From: Thermoleophilia bacterium
GTDB taxonomy: Bacteria; Actinomycetota; Thermoleophilia; UBA2241
Reading direction: 5' to 3'
DNA: 64,000 nucleotides
Assembly (NCBI GenBank): GCA_041393415.1
Contig: JAWKKE010000007.1
Span: 1 to 64,000 of the forward strand
The notes under the pieces were generated by a model. It was not told the DNA's origin. It saw only the letters and a list, made by a program, of their open reading frames with translations, and did not search any database. Positions within the stretch are counted from its first letter, which is position 1. Every line of letters starts with the position of its first letter. Shown piece after piece: positions 24,277 through 32,243 of the stretch. The position numbers were made by a program, and so were the translations under genes.

Positions 24277-25461
24277 TCATCTTCCGGGGATGGGCGGCTC
24301 GGTGCGCTGCGATTGGTCGGCGCGCCTTCTGCTTGCGCGGGAGCGGCCGACGGCCAGCACGCCAAGGCCCGCCAGAGCCACTGCGGCAAGCGTGACGCCG
24401 ACGATTGCCGGCCAGAGGTTGGTGCGTTTGGGCTCGGCATTCCTCGCCGGAGGGCTTGCCGGCGTTGCCGGCGTTGCCAACGATGCGGGCGCGGCGACGG
24501 CGCGCGGTGTTGACCCCTCCGGCGCCAGTTCGGCGTTGAAGATCACGGCTGTCTCGTAGGCGAGCCAGGCCTGATAGACCTCGCGGCCGGATAGCAGGAG
24601 GTGGTCGAGGTCATAGAAGTCGTCGCTGCTGAGCTGCGCGTCGGGTACGAAGTCGATGAAGCGGGCGCCGTGCTTCTCTGCCAGACGGCGCCCGGTGCTC
24701 AAGTAGCGCTTGTTCACCTCGCTGAGGTCGCCGGCCATCGCATCGATGTCTCGCGGCAGCGCGAGCACCACGGTGGTGTAGCCGCGGCGCACGCACGTCT
24801 CAATCAGCAGGTCCAGCTGCTTGGCGTGCGCGTCGAACCGCTCGTTGAACAGTCGCTGGCGGCGCTCGAGCCAGTACGCCACCCGCTCGCGCTTGCGCGC
24901 CGGCGTCCAGGCGTTTACGGCTCGGTAGTGGTGGCGCACGAAGGTCGGTTTCGTGGCCGGCGGAGTCACGTCCGTGGTGGTGGTGAAGTCGGCGGTGAAG
25001 CGGCCCGCGTTGATCCCGATGAAGACGATCATGGGTGTCTTCGGGAGGGTCTTCACGAGTGCCAGCTCCTGCTCGAAGGTCTGCCGTCGCGAGCCCAGGT
25101 CGTACGTCGTCACGCGCATGCCGCCGAGCTGCTCCACATCGGCGGCCCAATCGGCGTTGGTCTTGACTGCTTCTCGGGCGCTGGAGCCACCGAGCAGCAG
25201 AACGACCGGATCGGGTGGCGGGTCGTCGCGGAGCTGCCCCGCCACCCACAGCGCGTACTGCCACTCGGGTCCGTCGATGGCGGACGCGGTCGGCGGGAAG
25301 AGCCCGGCGACGCACATCACACAGAGGCACGCTAGCAGGAGGATGGGGAGGCGCCGGGCGCTCACGAGGACGCACCCGACCTTGAAGTACCAGTCATTCC
25401 AGTCACTGTACCACCCTCGGTCGGCCGTCGGCCGGGTGTCTCTTGCCGAGGGGGATACCAC
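24277..25461 (-). CDS. membrane-anchored SGNH-like protein (2)
   Basis: This 394-residue protein is related in plan to the next minus-strand gene. It has an N-terminal helix (LPILLLACLCVMCVAGLF), an extracytoplasmic domain with LLLGGSSAREAV (block I Ser) and DDFYDLDHLLLSGREVY (block V Asp/His), then a Pro/Ala linker. A second C-terminal helix (AIVGVTLAAVALAGLGVLAV) and a basic tail follow, so it is anchored at both ends. The assigned start is GTG 25461, but a GTG at 25365 would place the first helix nearer the N terminus and may be the real start. Probable role: modification of an envelope polymer with its tandem relative (inference). Confidence 0.68.
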   Translation of the reverse strand: MVSPSARDTRPTADRGWYSDWNDWYFKVGCVLVSARRLPILLLACLCVMCVAGLFPPTASAIDGPEWQYALWVAGQLRDDPPPDPVVLLLGGSSAREAVKTNADWAADVEQLGGMRVTTYDLGSRRQTFEQELALVKTLPKTPMIVFIGINAGRFTADFTTTTDVTPPATKPTFVRHHYRAVNAWTPARKRERVAYWLERRQRLFNERFDAHAKQLDLLIETCVRRGYTTVVLALPRDIDAMAGDLSEVNKRYLSTGRRLAEKHGARFIDFVPDAQLSSDDFYDLDHLLLSGREVYQAWLAYETAVIFNAELAPEGSTPRAVAAPASLATPATPASPPARNAEPKRTNLWPAIVGVTLAAVALAGLGVLAVGRSRASRRRADQSQRTEPPIPGR

Positions 25462-25710
25462 GTGCGGGGTAGCGGCTCGGCGCTCCCGCAGCTTCGCCGG
25501 CGGCCGCGACTGCCGTGGATGCGGCGTCCGTCCTACCTCCGCGGGGGTGACGGCCGGTCGTCCGCCGGGGGCACGACGGTCTCCCTGGAGTGGCCCGCGG
25601 CGCCGCGTAAATATCCCTCCGCGACGCCCCCTGATTCACCACCGTTAGGGGATTCGCCCGCGGCGACCCCGGCGTAGCGTTTCCTCACTGAAACGATCGA
25701 GGGGGGAGAC

Positions 25711-26583
25711 ATGCAGACCACCGTCATCCAGGAGCGACACTACGCCAGGACGCGCGATGCGCTCGTCCGCATGGAGCAGGAGTTCGTCGCCGAGTCGCTC
25801 CTCGAGCAGTCGTTCGCGGGCCGCGCCGTCGTGCAAGCGCGCGGCCTCACTCGTACCTACGGCGGGGGCGACGCCGTCGTCCACGCGCTTCGCGGCGTCG
25901 ACATCGATATTGCCGCCGGTCGGCTGACGGCGATCATGGGTCCGTCCGGATCGGGCAAGAGCACCTTGATGCATATTCTCGCCGGCCTCGATCAGCCCAG
26001 CAGCGGCGAAGCGTGGATCGACGGCAGCGAAATCACTCGTCTCTCCGAGAAGAAGCTCACGCAGTTGCGCCGCGACAAGATCGGCTTCATCTTCCAGAGC
26101 TTCAATCTTCTCGCCACGCTGAGCGCCGACGAGAACATTGTGCTGCCGCTCTCGCTGGCGCGCCGCACGGCGGATGAGGCCTGGCGGCGCGCGGTGATTG
26201 AGGCGGTGGGTCTGCAAGATCGTCTGACCCACCGCCCGGCCGAGCTCTCCGGTGGCCAGCAGCAGCGCGTCGCCGTCGCCCGCGCGCTCATCACTCGGCC
26301 GTCCGTCCTGTTTGCCGACGAGCCGACGGGCAACCTCGATTCGCGCACCGGTGGCGAGGTGCTGGATCTGCTGCGGCGCAGTGTCGACGAGTTTGGTCAG
26401 ACCATCATCATGGTCACGCACGACGCCGGCGCCGCCAGCATCGCCGATCGCGTTGTGTTCCTCAAGGACGGGCAGATCGTTCTCGATCGCGCGCGCATGA
26501 GCCGCGACGCCATCTACGACACCATCAAACACCTCGAGACGCCGATGGCCGCACCTGTCGCCGGCGTCACTGTGGGGGTCTGA
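25711..26583 (+). CDS. ABC transporter ATP-binding protein (MacB/LolD type) with N-terminal extension
   Basis: This 290-residue nucleotide-binding subunit starts at an ATG after AGGGGGGAGA. Residues 1-45 are an acidic, helical extension (EQEFVAESLLEQSFAGR) not present in ordinary LolD proteins. The core then shows Walker A GPSGSGKST, FIFQSFNLLATLSADEN, signature LSGGQQQRVAVARAL, Walker B LFADEPTGNLD and the H-loop MVTHD. The stop TGA (26581-26583) is two bases before the permease ATG. It forms an exporter with that protein and is the second such system in the window, after 15.0-18.2 kb. Confidence 0.93.
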   Translation: MQTTVIQERHYARTRDALVRMEQEFVAESLLEQSFAGRAVVQARGLTRTYGGGDAVVHALRGVDIDIAAGRLTAIMGPSGSGKSTLMHILAGLDQPSSGEAWIDGSEITRLSEKKLTQLRRDKIGFIFQSFNLLATLSADENIVLPLSLARRTADEAWRRAVIEAVGLQDRLTHRPAELSGGQQQRVAVARALITRPSVLFADEPTGNLDSRTGGEVLDLLRRSVDEFGQTIIMVTHDAGAASIADRVVFLKDGQIVLDRARMSRDAIYDTIKHLETPMAAPVAGVTVGV

Positions 26584-26584
26584 G

Positions 26585-29128
26585 ATGACGCGCCTCGCTC
26601 TCCGCAACCTGGCCAGCCGGCCGTTGCGTACTATCCTCACGACGCTGGCCATCCTCCTCGGCGTGGCCATGATCACGGGGACGTACGTCCTCACCGATCA
26701 GATCAACAACGGATTCGCCAACATCTTCGAGACCTCGTTCAAGGGCACGGCCGTTCAGATCGAGCAGAAGAGCTCGTTCGGCAGCCTTGAGGGCGACGCG
26801 GTGCAGACGATGAGCGACGGCCTCGTCGCCGATGTGCTTGCCGTTCCCGGCGTCGACGACGTCGCCGGCATCTACGAGACGGTGGGCGCCGCAATCGTCG
26901 ACGGGAAGCCCGTCGAGACCGGCGGCGCCCCGACGTTGCTGACGACGAGCACAGGCGAGCCCTTTAACCAGGCGACGCTCGTCGCCGGCGGCGAGATCCA
27001 GAGGCGTAACGAGGTCGCGATCATCAAGAGCTTTGCCGAGAAGACCGGTCTGCGGCCCGGCGACACGTTCACCGTCGCCGGCCCGGCCGGCCGCGAAGAG
27101 GTCAAAGTCGCCGGCGTCTTCGAGTGGGGCGAGTCCGGCTCTCTGGGCGGCACCATCGTCATCGCCGGCCGCCTGCAAGACGTGCAGCGCTGGGGTGGCG
27201 AGCCCGGCAGAGTCACCGGTATCTCCGTGTCGGCCGACCCGGGCGTGACTCCCGAGGATCTCGCGCAGCGCATCACGGCGGCTCTGCCGCCGACGCTGAG
27301 CGTCAAGACCGGCGCGCAGGCGGCAGCCGACGCGACCGCCGAGACGTCTGCCGCCATCGGCTCGTTCCTCACGCCGGTGCTCCTGGCGTTCGCCGGCGTC
27401 TCCGTCTTCGTCGGCGCTTTCATCATCTTCAACGCGTTCAGCATCACCGTCGCTCAGCGGCGCCGCGAGTTCGCGATGATTCGCGCTCTCGGCGCCAGCC
27501 GCCGGCAGGTGCTCGCCTCCGTCGTTGGCGAGGCGCTCACGCTCGGCGTGCTGGCCTCGGCCCTCGGTATCGCTGCCGGTCTCGGGGTCGCCAAGGGCAT
27601 CAACGCGCTCTTCAAGGCGCTCGGGGCCGACATCCCGACGGCGGGCATCGCTCTCGAACCGCGCACGATCCTCATCGCCGTGCTGGTGGGCGTCGGCGTA
27701 ACACTGCTCTCGGCGCTGGTCCCGGCTCTGCGCGCGACGCGCGTGCCGCCGGTGGCAGCCATGCAGGAGGGGGCAGCGCTGCCGCCGACGCGCTTCAGCA
27801 AGTCTGGCACCGCCATTGCTCTGGCCTTCACGGCCCTCGGCGGCGGCTCGCTGGCGTACGGCATCTTCAGTGACGGCGGGACCAACGGCCGGCTGCTCTT
27901 CATGGGTCTCGGCGCCCTGCTGCTGTTCGTCGCTATCGCCATGCTGTCCAAGTTCGCGGTGCGGCCGGCGAGCCGGGTCATTGGCTGGCCGATCGAGCGT
28001 CTCGCTCCGATCAGCGGCCGCCTGGCTCGTGACAACGCCGGCCGCAACCCGAGCCGCACCGCCGCCACGGCGGCCGCGCTCATGATCGGCCTCGCCATGG
28101 TCGTCTTCGTCGCTGTGTTCGCCCAGGCGATGAAGGGCTCGTTCGGCGGCGCGATCAGCAAATCCACACGCGCCGATCTCGTCGCCCAGGATCAGACTGC
28201 GTACCTCACTGTGCCACAGTCGGCGGTGCGCCACCTCGAGAGTGTGCCCGGAGTCGAAGCCGCGGCAGGCGTCGCCTGGGCTCAGTTCGAGGTCAAGGGT
28301 GGCGGCATCATGTCGGTCAACGCCGTGGACCCCGCGGTCTGGCCCAAGGTCTGGGGCCACGATTGGCGGCGCGGCGGCAGCGACGCCCTGTTTGGCCGGC
28401 TCGACGCGCACAGTGTGATTCTCGAGGACGGCTCGCCGATCGCGGCCAAGGTCGAGGCCGGCGACACGATCACCGTCACCAGCCAGGCCGGCAAGAAGGC
28501 CACGCTCACCGTGCTCGGCTTCTACCGCGATCAGATGGCCTACACCGGCATGATGGTCAGCCTCGACACGTTCCGGGAACTGGGCGTCCCGACCGCGGCC
28601 GGCATGACGCTGGTGCGTACCGATGGCGGCGCGGAGACGCGGGCCGCCGTCCAGAAGGCTCTGGGAGAGTTCCCCACGCAGAAGGTCCAGACCAAGACCG
28701 AATACCTCGACGGCGTCAACAAGCAGGTCGATCAGATTCTGACGATGTTCTACGGTCTTCTGGCGATGAGCGTGATCATCTCGATCTTCGGCATCGTCAA
28801 CACACTGGTCCTGAGCGTCCACGAGCGCACGCGTGAGATCGGTATGCTGCGTGCCATCGGCGCCAGCAGGCGGCAACTCGGCCAGATGGTGCGCTACGAG
28901 AGCGTGATCACCGCCGTGATCGGCGGGGTGCTCGGCACGCTGGTCGGTATCGCGATGGCCTACGTGATCGTCACGCAGATGGGCGGCGACGGCCTCGTGT
29001 TCAGCCTGCCGTGGCTGCAGTTGGGCGTGTTCTTGGCGCTCACCGTGGTCGTCGGCGTGGTTGCGGCGGTCCTCCCGGCGCGTCGTGCCGCCGGCACACG
29101 GATTCTGGAGGCTATTCGCTACGAGTGA
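26585..29128 (+). CDS. FtsX-like ABC transporter permease
   Basis: The 847-residue permease partners the ATPase one base upstream. It has a first membrane helix (TILTTLAILLGVAMITGTYVL), an extracytoplasmic MacB-like domain and a three-helix FtsX domain around residues 260-390 with RRREFAMIRALGASRRQV. A second copy of the same unit ends with HERTREIGMLRAIGASRRQLGQM and the last helices. This duplicated form is common in Actinobacteria and Firmicutes, where it exports lipids, peptides or antibiotics. The substrate is not visible. A strong GC hairpin follows the stop. Confidence 0.92.
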   Translation: MTRLALRNLASRPLRTILTTLAILLGVAMITGTYVLTDQINNGFANIFETSFKGTAVQIEQKSSFGSLEGDAVQTMSDGLVADVLAVPGVDDVAGIYETVGAAIVDGKPVETGGAPTLLTTSTGEPFNQATLVAGGEIQRRNEVAIIKSFAEKTGLRPGDTFTVAGPAGREEVKVAGVFEWGESGSLGGTIVIAGRLQDVQRWGGEPGRVTGISVSADPGVTPEDLAQRITAALPPTLSVKTGAQAAADATAETSAAIGSFLTPVLLAFAGVSVFVGAFIIFNAFSITVAQRRREFAMIRALGASRRQVLASVVGEALTLGVLASALGIAAGLGVAKGINALFKALGADIPTAGIALEPRTILIAVLVGVGVTLLSALVPALRATRVPPVAAMQEGAALPPTRFSKSGTAIALAFTALGGGSLAYGIFSDGGTNGRLLFMGLGALLLFVAIAMLSKFAVRPASRVIGWPIERLAPISGRLARDNAGRNPSRTAATAAALMIGLAMVVFVAVFAQAMKGSFGGAISKSTRADLVAQDQTAYLTVPQSAVRHLESVPGVEAAAGVAWAQFEVKGGGIMSVNAVDPAVWPKVWGHDWRRGGSDALFGRLDAHSVILEDGSPIAAKVEAGDTITVTSQAGKKATLTVLGFYRDQMAYTGMMVSLDTFRELGVPTAAGMTLVRTDGGAETRAAVQKALGEFPTQKVQTKTEYLDGVNKQVDQILTMFYGLLAMSVIISIFGIVNTLVLSVHERTREIGMLRAIGASRRQLGQMVRYESVITAVIGGVLGTLVGIAMAYVIVTQMGGDGLVFSLPWLQLGVFLALTVVVGVVAAVLPARRAAGTRILEAIRYE

Positions 29129-29174
29129 CGCGACGACGTATCGCGCCGCCTCTCGTTCTCGAGGCGGAGTGTGG

Positions 29175-29209
29175 GGGGGCCGGGGTGGCGCTACGTCGCC
29201 CCGGCCCCC
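29175..29209. terminator. GC-rich hairpin between convergent genes
   Basis: GGGGGCCGGGG (29175-29185) pairs perfectly with CCCCGGCCCCC (29199-29209) across a 13-base loop. It lies between the plus-strand permease stop and the minus-strand CoA-transferase stop and has no U-run. It probably acts as a bidirectional barrier or mRNA 3'-end structure. Confidence 0.7.
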
Positions 29210-29213
29210 GTGC

Positions 29214-30452
29214 TTATTCGCTCGGCCCCTCGCCCTGCGTATGCGTGGCCTTGCGGAGAACGCCCTCCTGGTACAGCTGCCGGATCTCCTCGTCGCTCAA
29301 CCCCAGGTCGGCGAGGATGTCCTCGTTGTCCATGCCGATCGACGGCGCGCCGCGCCAGATCTGCCCGGGACGGCGCTTCTGCTTGGGCACGACGTTGACG
29401 CCCTTGAACGTGTCACCGCGGACCGTCGGCCACTCCGTGAGGATGTCACGGGCGGCGTAGTGGGGATGAGTTGCCGCCATCTCGTAGTCCATGACGACAC
29501 TGCACGGCACGCCGACGCGGTTCAGCGTGGCGTCGACGGTCTGGGCGTCGTGCGCGAGGCAGTAGTCGGCAAGCGCCTGGTGCAGCTTGGGACCGGCTTC
29601 GGAGTCCCAGGTGAGCATGATCGTACCCACGGGGAAGTCGTCGGAGCCGTACTCGAAGCCCAGGAACTCGATCAGCGCCTTGTAGACCGGCGCTCCCCAT
29701 GTGGTCACGTAGACGTAGCCGTCGCCGGCGCAGGTGAAGACGCCGTCGCAGACCCAATCCGCCATTGTGGAGCCGAAACGCTGCTTCTTGACGCCGTGGT
29801 TGAGGTAGTCGAGCACGTTGTAGGCCTGCACGCGCAGGAGCGCCTCGAACTGAGCTACGTCGATGCTCTCGCCGATACCCGTGCGCTGGGCGCGGTAGAC
29901 GGCCGACATGGCCGCGCCCCAGGCGAACAGCGCTGTGAGGTAGTCGCCCGCGAACGGGTAGGCGGGGACCGGCGGTCGGTCCGGGTAGCCGTTCTGATGC
30001 AGGTAGCAGCTGAAGGCCTGGGCGACCGAGTCGTACGACGCTCGCCCGATGTAATCGGGGTGGCCGTCCTGACCGTAGCCCGAGATGTGCACGATCGTGA
30101 GCGCCGCGTTCCACTCCCAGAGGAGCTCGTCGCTGAGGCCCCAGCGCGCGAACTGACCGCCGCGTGAGGACTCCAGAAAGATGTCCGCATCCTTGAGGAG
30201 CATGGCGAGGATCTTGCGCCCCGGCTCGCTGGTCAGGTTGAGGCAGAGCGTGCGCTGATTGCGCCGATCCTGCTCGATCGCCAGCCTTACGCGCAGGCCG
30301 TCGGGATTGCGCGCGTTCTCGATCCAGATCACATCGGCGCCTTGGTCGGCCATGACCTGGGCGGCGAAGGGGCCGGCGATCATGCTGCCTGCATACACGA
30401 CGCGCAGTCCTTCCAGCGACCCGAACCGCGGGACGTCAGCCTCTCTCGTCAT
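29214..30452 (-). CDS. CaiB/BaiF-type CoA-transferase (class III), carnitine CoA-transferase-like
   Basis: Class III CoA-transferases move CoA between carboxylic acids through an enzyme-bound aspartyl intermediate. The 412 residues align in plan with CaiB: SLEGLRVVYAGSMIAGPFA at the N terminus, the Rossmann CoA region, and GDYLTALFAWG with Asp170 at the place of the catalytic Asp. SIDVAQFEALLR follows, then the small domain with NRVGVPCSVVMDY. It is last in an operon with an acyl-CoA dehydrogenase, an ETF and an ETF:quinone oxidoreductase, the gene set expected for carnitine/crotonobetaine-type anaerobic reduction. CaiB itself is the nearest idea; other acids are possible. No CaiC, CaiD or CaiT gene is in the window. 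Confidence 0.88.
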   Translation of the reverse strand: MTREADVPRFGSLEGLRVVYAGSMIAGPFAAQVMADQGADVIWIENARNPDGLRVRLAIEQDRRNQRTLCLNLTSEPGRKILAMLLKDADIFLESSRGGQFARWGLSDELLWEWNAALTIVHISGYGQDGHPDYIGRASYDSVAQAFSCYLHQNGYPDRPPVPAYPFAGDYLTALFAWGAAMSAVYRAQRTGIGESIDVAQFEALLRVQAYNVLDYLNHGVKKQRFGSTMADWVCDGVFTCAGDGYVYVTTWGAPVYKALIEFLGFEYGSDDFPVGTIMLTWDSEAGPKLHQALADYCLAHDAQTVDATLNRVGVPCSVVMDYEMAATHPHYAARDILTEWPTVRGDTFKGVNVVPKQKRRPGQIWRGAPSIGMDNEDILADLGLSDEEIRQLYQEGVLRKATHTQGEGPSE

Positions 30453-30498
30453 GTTCGAGCTCTCCTCTCGTAGATTGCGGGACTGCCCGCGAGCCGTC

Positions 30499-31455
30499 TC
30501 ATCGCCGCCTCACGATCTCCTGTGTGAGCGCCGGGACGACGGTGAAGAGGTCGCCGACGATGCCCAGATCGCAAATCTGGAAGATCGCCGCCTCGGGATC
30601 CTTGTTGATGGCGACGATACGCTTGGAGTTCCTCATCCCAACTTGATGCTGGAAGGCGCCGCTGATGCCGGCGGCGATGTAGACCTCGGGCTTGACCGTT
30701 GTGCCCGTCTGTCCGACCTGGCTGCTCAACGGCCGCCAGCCGGCGTCGACGGCGGCGCGGCTGGCGCCCACGGCGGCGTCGCCGATCGCCGCCGCGAGTT
30801 CCTCGAGCAGAGCGAAGTTGCCGGCCTCCTTCATGCCCCGACCGCCGGAGACGACCACGGATGCCTCGTCCAGCCTGACGCCAGCGACGGTGTCCTCATG
30901 CGTCGCCACACGACGGGCGCGGCGAAGCTCGTCGGGTACGTCGACGGCGACTGGTACCACCGTGGCGCTGCCGCCGCAGGGCATGGCCGGCAGCGACTTG
31001 GGACGCACGAGGACGAGCCTCGGCTCCTCACCGCGCAGCTCGACCTCCACGATCTTGGTGGCGCCGCAGGGCTCGCAGCGAACCTGCGTCAACGAGAGGA
31101 CGTCGGTGGCGTTGCTCGTCAGCGCGACGCCCAGTCGCACTTGCAGCCGGCCGGCGATGTCACGCGTGTCGTATGAGGAGGGGAAGAGGACCATCGCCGG
31201 GCGGTGCTGTTCGATGAGCCTGGCCAGCACGTGCGTCGCCGGCTGGGCGAGGCAGGCGGTGAAGACAGGGTCCTCGCCCAAGTAGACCGTCTGGGCGCCG
31301 TAGTCGGCGAGATCGGTCACGGCGTCGCCGGCATCGGGCGCCAGGACGACGGCAGCGACGTCGCCGGCCAGCGTCCGGGCTTTCGTCAAGCATTCGAGCG
31401 TTGCCGGCGTCGCGCGGCCCTTCGCGATCTCACCGTAGACCCAGATCGTCGCCAT
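30499..31455 (-). CDS. etfA: electron transfer flavoprotein alpha subunit (EtfA/FixB)
   Basis: This FAD-binding large subunit of ETF carries electrons between the acyl-CoA dehydrogenase and the membrane oxidoreductase of the same operon. The 318-residue protein has an N-terminal alpha/beta domain. Its C-terminal FAD domain includes VVSGGRGMK, GATRAAVDAGW-type sequence (ASRAAVDAGW), SQVGQTGTTVKPEVYIA and GISGAFQHQVGM, the classic EtfA signature. It starts one base after the etfB stop and ends 46 bases before the CoA-transferase gene. The protein is complete. Whether it bifurcates cannot be told from this reading alone. Confidence 0.95.
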   Translation of the reverse strand: MATIWVYGEIAKGRATPATLECLTKARTLAGDVAAVVLAPDAGDAVTDLADYGAQTVYLGEDPVFTACLAQPATHVLARLIEQHRPAMVLFPSSYDTRDIAGRLQVRLGVALTSNATDVLSLTQVRCEPCGATKIVEVELRGEEPRLVLVRPKSLPAMPCGGSATVVPVAVDVPDELRRARRVATHEDTVAGVRLDEASVVVSGGRGMKEAGNFALLEELAAAIGDAAVGASRAAVDAGWRPLSSQVGQTGTTVKPEVYIAAGISGAFQHQVGMRNSKRIVAINKDPEAAIFQICDLGIVGDLFTVVPALTQEIVRRR

Positions 31456-31456
31456 C

Positions 31457-32224
31457 TCAGACCACCTTCGCTTCGGCGAGGAACTCCCAGAGGCGTCCTG
31501 CGGCCTCGTCGTCCCACGGGATCACGAGGCCGCCGGATCGTGCGGGCGCCTCGGCGACTGCGATGACCTCCTGGCTCCACGTCGTCTCTGCTTGCTCAAG
31601 TCCCAGATCGGCGACGGCCAACCGCTCGATCGGCTTCTGTCGGCTCTGCATGATGCCCTTCATGGTTGGGTAGCGTGGCTCGTTGGCGCCCGACGTGACG
31701 GTGACGACGGCGGGCAGCGGGCATTCGATCTCGTCGTGGCCCGCCTCCGTCTGTCGTTCCGCTCGGATGACGCCGTCGTTGACATCGAGACGCCGGACGA
31801 AGGTCACGCTGGGCACGCCGAGGCATTCGGCCAAGGCAACGGGCAACGTCCCGGCGCCGCCGTCGGTGGACTCGGTCCCCGCGATCACGAGGTCGAAGGG
31901 TCGCCGCCGGACGGCGGCGGCCAGCGCCCTCGCCGTTGCGAGCACGTCGGCGCCGCGCAGGCGCTCGTCGCTCACGAGCACACCGGTGTGCGCGCCCATC
32001 GCCAGTGCCCGCCGTACCGCGGCCAGCGCGAGCTCGGGTCCCATCGATACGACGGTGAGTTCGCCGCCTTGTGCTTCGACGAGACGCAGGCCGGCCTCGA
32101 CGCCAAACTCGTCCGTGGGGTCGAGGCCGCCCTCGACTCCCTCCCTGACGACGAGCCCGTCGGGTCCCAGGTCGGGCACACCCTGAGGATTCGGTACGTA
32201 CTTGGCCAGGACGACAACATCCAT
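31457..32224 (-). CDS. etfB: electron transfer flavoprotein beta subunit (EtfB/FixA)
   Basis: This 255-residue partner of EtfA has the family N terminus (MDVVVLAKYVPNP), the LDPTDEFGVEAGLRL segment and MGPELALAAVRRALAMGA. GTESTDGGAGTLPVALAECLG is the nucleotide-binding loop, and PRYPTMKGIMQSRQKPI is a close match to the EtfB signature. The start lies 19 bases after the stop of the iron-sulfur membrane protein, and it runs straight into etfA. The order etfB-etfA and the tight spacing show co-translation. It is a normal, intact EtfB. Confidence 0.95.
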   Translation of the reverse strand: MDVVVLAKYVPNPQGVPDLGPDGLVVREGVEGGLDPTDEFGVEAGLRLVEAQGGELTVVSMGPELALAAVRRALAMGAHTGVLVSDERLRGADVLATARALAAAVRRRPFDLVIAGTESTDGGAGTLPVALAECLGVPSVTFVRRLDVNDGVIRAERQTEAGHDEIECPLPAVVTVTSGANEPRYPTMKGIMQSRQKPIERLAVADLGLEQAETTWSQEVIAVAEAPARSGGLVIPWDDEAAGRLWEFLAEAKVV

Positions 32225-32243
32225 ATCGTGAACCTCTCCTCCG

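Noticed and set aside
26567..28876. Minus-strand open frame of 769 codons
   Set aside because: It is the antisense of the FtsX permease gene. Composition is Arg/Asp/Gly-rich without domains, and the plus strand has clear permease helices and motifs.
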